This document shows positions 60,041-64,000 of a DNA stretch of 64,000 nucleotides, piece by piece. This stretch comes from Amycolatopsis lurida (GTDB taxonomy: Bacteria; Actinomycetota; Actinomycetes; Mycobacteriales; Pseudonocardiaceae): the NCBI RefSeq assembly GCF_900105055.1, contig NZ_FNTA01000004.1:3751501-3815500 (forward strand), given 5' to 3'. Positions within the stretch are counted from its first letter, which is position 1. Every line of letters starts with the position of its first letter. The notes beneath the pieces are model-generated. The model saw nothing but the letters and a program-made list of their open reading frames with translations, was not told the DNA's origin and ran no database searches. A program made the translations under genes and the position numbers.

Positions 60041-60856
60041 GTGGAAAAGCCTCTCTTGATCGCCTCCGATGTCGACGGCACCCTGCTCGGCCCGTTGGAG
60101 GTCCTGTCCGAACGCACGATCGGCGTCGTCCGGCGCGTCGCCGCGGCCGGAGTGCCGTTCGTGCTGGCCAGCGGCCGTCCGCCGCGCTGGATCGCGCCGA
60201 TCGCGACCCCGCTCGGCCTGACCGGATACGCGGTCTGCGCGAACGGCGCGGTGCTGTACGAGATCGGGACGGACCGGATCGTGGCGATCCACGGCCTGCT
60301 GGAACCCCAGCTTCTTCACGACACGGTGAGTGCTCTTGATCACGCCCTCCCCGGCTGCCGGTTCGCCGCGGAGCGGGTCGGCGAGTCCGCGCTCGACCCG
60401 GAGATGCGCAACTTCGTGATCGAGCCGGACTACCACAATCCGTGGGGCGACCACGAAGGCACGGAGGCGCCGCGGGCCGAGGTGCTCGGGCATCCGGCGA
60501 TCAAACTGCTGATCAGCAGGCGCGGAATGAACTCCGACGAGATGGCGCGGGCGGCACGCGAGGTGCTCGACGGCTCGGTCGACATCACCTACTCGACCAA
60601 CACCGGCCTGATCGAGATCGCCGCGCACGGCATCACGAAGGCGACCGGGCTGGCCGAAGTCGCCGAGCGGCTGGGTGTCCCGGCCGAGCGGGTGATCGCG
60701 TTCGGGGACATGCCGAACGACGTCGAGATGCTCCGCTGGGCCGGGCACGGCGTCGCGATGGCCAACGGGCACCGCTACGCCCTCGACGTCGCCGACGAGG
60801 TGACCGCGCCGAACTCCGAGGACGGCGTCGCGCAGGTGCTCGAACGCTGGTTCTAG
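60041..60856 (+). CDS. Cof-type HAD hydrolase (Rv3813c-like)
   Basis: Phosphatase of 271 residues of the Cof/IIB HAD group. The nucleophile motif ASDVDGTL, motif II Ser/Thr (ASGRPP), a Lys in the cap region and the acidic motif GDMPNDVEML are intact; the cap is the usual alpha/beta type. It probably dephosphorylates a sugar phosphate or nucleotide. By position it corresponds to Rv3813c in the mycobacterial locus, with the acyltransferase gene next as in Rv3814c-Rv3816c. The GTG start has GATGAT ending 6 bases upstream, a weaker version of the leaderless pattern. Confidence 0.92.
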   Translation: MEKPLLIASDVDGTLLGPLEVLSERTIGVVRRVAAAGVPFVLASGRPPRWIAPIATPLGLTGYAVCANGAVLYEIGTDRIVAIHGLLEPQLLHDTVSALDHALPGCRFAAERVGESALDPEMRNFVIEPDYHNPWGDHEGTEAPRAEVLGHPAIKLLISRRGMNSDEMARAAREVLDGSVDITYSTNTGLIEIAAHGITKATGLAEVAERLGVPAERVIAFGDMPNDVEMLRWAGHGVAMANGHRYALDVADEVTAPNSEDGVAQVLERWF

Positions 60857-60910
60857 CGGCCGGCCCGGCCGCAGGTGGTGCGAAAGCCACATCGGTGGAG
60901 GCCGGGCGCG

Positions 60911-60973
60911 CGTGACGGAACGGACGGCACACGTGACCGGAGGGACGACACGCGTGATCAGACGGACGTCACG
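60911..60973. repeat. three degenerate tandem copies of the 21-bp unit
   Basis: Units begin CGTGACGGAACGG, CGTGACCGGAGGG and CGTGATCAGACGG, each 21 bases long and head to tail. They lie between the convergent HAD and acyltransferase genes, as the 24628 copy lies between convergent genes. Confidence 0.75.
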
Positions 60974-60979
60974 GGCGGG

Positions 60980-61714
60980 CTAGCGGCCTTCGCGGTCGAG
61001 CTTCGCGGCCTCTTCCGGCGTCGGCGCGGTGCCACCGAGGTGCGCGGGCAGCCACCAGCGCTCGTCGTCGGAGGACGGCTTCTCCGGGTAGCCGGCCTGA
61101 ACGCGGTCCACGAGCGCGGACATCCGCACGCGCAGGTCCTTCGAGAGGACTTCGGCATCCTCGTCGGCCTTCGGGTGCATCGGCTCGCCGACGAGGATCG
61201 AAATCGGGACGTGGCGCTTCGTGAGGTCCTTCGGGCGGCCCTTGGTCCACAGCCGCTGCGTGCCCCACAGCGCCATCGGCACGATCGGGACACCCGCCTC
61301 GGCGGCCATCCGGACCGCGCCGGACTTGATGTCCTTCACGGTGAACGACCGGCTGATCGTGGCCTCGGGGAACACGCCGACGACCTCCCCGGCCTTCAGG
61401 CGCTCGACGGCTTCGCGGTACGACGCGAGACCCGCGCCGCGATCGACGGAGATGTGGTGCATGCCGCGCATGAGCGGTCCGGCGATGCGGTTGCTGAAGA
61501 TCTCCTTCTTCGCCATGAACCTGACCAGGCGTTTCGCGGGCTGTGCCCCCAGCCCGCAGAAGATGAAGTCGAGATAGCTCACGTGGTTGCAGGCGATGAC
61601 CGCCCCGCCCGTCGACGGGATGTGCTCGGTCCCCTCCACCCGGATGCGGTTGTCCAGCACCCGGAACATCAACTTCGCCGCCATGATGACGGGCGGGTAA
61701 ACGAGCTCAGCCAT
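60980..61714 (-). CDS. 1-acyl-glycerol-3-phosphate acyltransferase-like (PlsC family)
   Basis: Membrane-bound acyltransferase of 244 residues, making phosphatidic acid or a related lipid. The catalytic NHxxxxD box reads NHVSYLD (block I), block II is represented by RFMAKKEIFSNR, block III reads FPEATIS where most members have PEGTRS, and block IV is VPIVPMAL. The C-terminal ~35 residues are acidic and disordered. Homologues sit in the same place in mycobacteria (Rv3814c-Rv3816c). TAACCT ends 6 bases before the ATG, without a ribosome site. Confidence 0.9.
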   Translation of the reverse strand: MAELVYPPVIMAAKLMFRVLDNRIRVEGTEHIPSTGGAVIACNHVSYLDFIFCGLGAQPAKRLVRFMAKKEIFSNRIAGPLMRGMHHISVDRGAGLASYREAVERLKAGEVVGVFPEATISRSFTVKDIKSGAVRMAAEAGVPIVPMALWGTQRLWTKGRPKDLTKRHVPISILVGEPMHPKADEDAEVLSKDLRVRMSALVDRVQAGYPEKPSSDDERWWLPAHLGGTAPTPEEAAKLDREGR

Positions 61715-61720
61715 TCGTTC

Positions 61721-61726
61721 AGGTTA
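61721..61726 (-). promoter_or_regulatory. -10 hexamer TAACCT, leaderless promoter of the acyltransferase gene
   Basis: On the minus strand TAACCT is followed by 6 bases and then ATG. It touches the inverted repeat listed next. Confidence 0.5.
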
Positions 61727-61760
61727 CGCGACCGTAGGGTGACCGACCTACGGTCGCGTA
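61725..61760 (-). promoter_or_regulatory. 14-bp inverted repeat over the -35 region of the acyltransferase gene
   Basis: TACGCGACCGTAGG and its exact complement flank an 8-base spacer. A second pairing (GTGAC 61739-61743 plus CTACG 61748-61752 with CGTAG and GTCAC up to 61766) overlaps and excludes the first. It may be an operator for a dimeric repressor and also end the upstream gene's transcript. Confidence 0.5.
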
Positions 61761-61767
61761 GGTCACA

Positions 61768-63204
61768 TCACTCCGCGCGTTCCCGCCGCGCGAAGGTCAC
61801 CAGCGCCAGTGCGACGCCGAGCACCGTGCAGTACAGCGCGATCACCTGGTGCTTGACGTTCTCCAAGCCATCCCCCAACGCGGCCAGGACGAACTGCCCG
61901 ACGGCGACGGCGAGCAGAAAGCCCAGCACGACACCCAGGGCCGCGCGCCGGGTTTTCCAGCCACGCCAGACGAGCAGTGCCCATATCGGCAACAGGGCGA
62001 AGAAACCCAGTGGCGCCAGCAGTTTCGTCACGGTCGAAACGATCGGGACGCGGTATTCCTGGGTCTCCGGGGCGAAACCGGCCGCCCGGTCGAAGCTGCC
62101 GAGGTAAGGCGGCCGCGCGGTGAGCAGATCGCCCGCCGCGCGGTCCAGGATCTCGACGGTGCGCCAGGGGTGCGTCGCGAAGTACTCGACGACGTTGCGC
62201 CTGCTGATCTGTTCGCGGTACTTCGGGTACTCGGGGTCCTGCGTCGCGGGTTTCGGATGCCACCAGCCGTTGCCCGCGTACTGGCCGAAGGAAGCGGGCA
62301 GCCCCAGCGCGGCGAGGTCGGCCCCGGTGTCGTGCCGACCGTCCACAATGGTCAGAAAGATCGTGTTGAACATGTTGATCTCACGCGAATCGTCGCCCGG
62401 CCGCGCGGCGAGCGAGCCGTCGGGCAGCTTCGCCGGTTCGACGGTCTGCTGCGCGTAGGCCGTGCCCCCGGCGAGCGCGCCGATGACGAACACCGCGGGA
62501 AGCCACCGCTTCAGGCCGCGGACGCCCGCAGGACGGACGAGCAGCGCGGCGAGCGCGAGCAGCGGCAGGATCATCAGCGTCTGGACCTTGGCGTTCACCG
62601 CGATCAGGCCGCCGAAGACCAGCACGGCGAGTCCCGCGTAGCGCCACCAGCCAGGCCGCGCGGCGACCAGCAAGCCGCCGACGGCGAGCAGAAGACCGAG
62701 GAACGCGGCACCCTCCCCGAGCACCGAGGCGAAGTAGCCGAAGAAAGCGGAGTCCGCGACGACCAGCAGCAGCCCCAAGGCCGCGAAACCGCGGACGCGG
62801 CGCGAGTACGGCAATCCGACGACGATCAGCGCGATCGCCGCGGCGGCCAGAACACTGGTGAGCACCCCGAGGACGACCAGGCTGAGCGTCGATTCGAGGC
62901 CCAGCAGCCCGCCGATCGACCGCGCGATCCGCGCGAACCAGCTCTGGGTCAGGAGATAGGTGGCGTCGCATTCGCCGGCCGGGGCGGTGTAGGCGAGGTG
63001 GACGAATCCCTCCGGCTTGCCCTTCCACGGGATGCCCGCGCCGCACAGCACGCGGAAACCGTCGCCGTTGTCGGACATCGCGATCGGCCGCGGCACGAGG
63101 AAACGAACCAGGAGCACGGCGAGCGCGGCGGCGAACACACCGAGGCCGGACAGGCGCGAGGTCGCCTCACGCACTGCCGGTCTGCTGGGGGAAACGACAC
63201 TCAC
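61768..63204 (-). CDS. polytopic membrane protein of unknown function, cell-wall locus
   Basis: Membrane protein of 478 residues with about 11 hydrophobic segments. An early loop contains AMSDNGDGFRVLCGAGIPW, with acidic residues and Cys, and a large external loop (about 265-385) holds FNTIFLTIVDGRHD and GNGWWHPKP. No family is recognised with certainty; the pattern of an acidic first loop and many segments is compatible with a GT-C glycosyltransferase. GTG was chosen because it overlaps the stop of the upstream gene (GTGA), so both are coupled; a TACCGT also ends 7 bases upstream. Confidence 0.7.
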   Translation of the reverse strand: MSVVSPSRPAVREATSRLSGLGVFAAALAVLLVRFLVPRPIAMSDNGDGFRVLCGAGIPWKGKPEGFVHLAYTAPAGECDATYLLTQSWFARIARSIGGLLGLESTLSLVVLGVLTSVLAAAAIALIVVGLPYSRRVRGFAALGLLLVVADSAFFGYFASVLGEGAAFLGLLLAVGGLLVAARPGWWRYAGLAVLVFGGLIAVNAKVQTLMILPLLALAALLVRPAGVRGLKRWLPAVFVIGALAGGTAYAQQTVEPAKLPDGSLAARPGDDSREINMFNTIFLTIVDGRHDTGADLAALGLPASFGQYAGNGWWHPKPATQDPEYPKYREQISRRNVVEYFATHPWRTVEILDRAAGDLLTARPPYLGSFDRAAGFAPETQEYRVPIVSTVTKLLAPLGFFALLPIWALLVWRGWKTRRAALGVVLGFLLAVAVGQFVLAALGDGLENVKHQVIALYCTVLGVALALVTFARRERAE

Positions 63205-64000
63205 GAAGGGCACGGTACGTGGCGGAAATCGAGCGAACGGTCGAGGGCCGACGTGACCGCCCGCTCGACGTCCGCCCGCAGGAACACGGTGATCCACGAG
63301 GAGGTTCCTTCGCGCGCGAACGTCGCGACGCGATACCTGGCCGCGTACGCCGGGTCGATCACGCAGGTCTGCTTCGCCGAGTAACCGCTGTCGGTGATGA
63401 CGGCGATCGTCGGATGCCGCCGGGAGACGACGACCTCGCCTTCTTCCTCGGTCTGGCCCCGGACGCCGACGATCTGCAGTTGCGTCCCCGCGTGGTACGA
63501 CAGCACGCCGGGCGCGGAGGTGCTCACGACCGAACCGGGCGGCAGATGGCCGTCGAGCCAGCGGCCGATCTCCTCCATCTGCGCGCCGTGGTCGTGCCAG
63601 GCACGCACGCGGGCGAGCATCTCCGGGCTGAACACCGACACCAGCACCGCGAGCCCGGACAACGCCACCGCGGCGGCGGGCACCAGCCGCTGGACCGGCG
63701 GACGCGGCCGCGGGCTCGGCTTCGCGGTGGAAACGAGCACGCCGGAGACCAGCACCGCCGACACCGCCGCCACCGACAGCAGCGGCGGGATCGGCGCCAG
63801 CAGCCGCCAGGCGGGCCCGGCGTCGCCGCCGAAGAAGACCACGAAACCGGTGAGCGCGACGGCGGTGGCCAGCATCAGCCAGGTCAGCGACCTGGCCTCG
63901 GCCTCGTGCGGCGTCCGGCCGGTGCGGCGCAGCAACAGGGCCACCACCGCGATCAGGCCGAGCAGCAGGAATCCCTGGTGGGCCAGGGAGAACCCCGACA
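63201..64000 (-). CDS. membrane protein with external C-terminal domain, N-terminus beyond the window
   Basis: The C-terminal part of a polytopic membrane protein; the frame is open to the right window edge, so the start is missing. Visible are four or so membrane segments and then a soluble domain (last ~110 residues) with GRWLDGHLPPGSVVSTSAPGVLSYHAGTQLQIVGVRG, the kind of extracytoplasmic domain seen at the end of GT-C glycosyltransferases such as the AftB-like protein in this window. It is coupled to the next gene by a GTGA overlap. A role in wall polysaccharide synthesis is likely but inferred. Confidence 0.65.
   Translation of the reverse strand, partial: SGFSLAHQGFLLLGLIAVVALLLRRTGRTPHEAEARSLTWLMLATAVALTGFVVFFGGDAGPAWRLLAPIPPLLSVAAVSAVLVSGVLVSTAKPSPRPRPPVQRLVPAAAVALSGLAVLVSVFSPEMLARVRAWHDHGAQMEEIGRWLDGHLPPGSVVSTSAPGVLSYHAGTQLQIVGVRGQTEEEGEVVVSRRHPTIAVITDSGYSAKQTCVIDPAYAARYRVATFAREGTSSWITVFLRADVERAVTSALDRSLDFRHVPCPS

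Overview
The window looks like a chromosomal segment of a high-GC actinomycete of the Pseudonocardiaceae, most likely Amycolatopsis or a close relative. The evidence is the very high GC content, the many GTG starts, an SsgB-like sporulation gene, type VII (ESX) accessory genes, and a cell-wall arabinogalactan locus (glf, glfT1, glfT2, dprE1, dprE2, ubiA, wzm/wzt, gtrA, bpa) whose content follows the Mycobacterium tuberculosis Rv3777-Rv3816c region as I remember it. No mycolate genes are seen. The genus is an inference from gene content. There is no IS element, phage, CRISPR array or rRNA in the window; one tRNA-Ser(TGA) is present.

Layout. 1-7.8 kb: the end of an adenylate/guanylate cyclase, a FabH, an Lrp/AsnC regulator, an SsgB-like protein, a secreted S1 protease and a large ATP-binding LuxR (LAL) regulator. 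8.3-17.4 kb: a one-strand ESX accessory operon (EspG, helical protein, PPE-like protein, EspC-like protein, YbaB-like protein) that runs into a 1651-residue RHS protein with a WXG-type N-terminus and a C-terminal toxin-like domain. 17.5-34 kb: mixed housekeeping and regulatory genes (GGDEF protein, MFS transporter, glutamine-amidotransferase-like protein, LysR, SDRs, proteases, S4 protein, Ldh-family enzyme, ECF42-type sigma factor with its DGPF protein, MarR, RibD-like, AraC) and the tRNA. 33.5-43.4 kb: M28 peptidase, quinone oxidoreductase, a lysine-less cysteine-desulfurase-like protein, the proteasome activator Bpa, an epoxide hydrolase, a polysaccharide pyruvyltransferase, then wzm-wzt-glfT1. 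43.4-46.9 kb: a second, paralogous ESX accessory block. 47.3-58.8 kb: glfT2-gtrA, dprE1-dprE2, an AftB-like GT-C protein, and the glf-PAP2-ubiA operon, followed by a large GT-C-like membrane protein. 59-64 kb: F420-type oxidoreductase, HAD phosphatase, acyltransferase and two large membrane proteins, the last cut by the window edge.

How the genes work together. The centre of the right half is lipid-linked galactan and arabinan synthesis. Glf makes UDP-galactofuranose. GlfT1 and GlfT2 build the galactan. Wzm/Wzt is the ABC exporter for lipid-linked galactan. UbiA, the PAP2 phosphatase, DprE1 and DprE2 make decaprenyl-phosphoryl-arabinose, with a GtrA-like protein nearby, and GT-C enzymes would use it outside the membrane. 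The two ESX blocks share an EspG chaperone, a helical protein and a PPE-like protein with a common C-terminal APPVIG tag. They lack the Ecc/MycP machine, so any secretion would depend on a system elsewhere in the genome.

A recurring signal is a TANNNT hexamer ending 6-8 nt before a start codon (15 protein genes), which points to widespread leaderless transcription. Many intergenic gaps carry long perfect inverted repeats, and three loci carry tandem 21-bp units with a CGTGA core.
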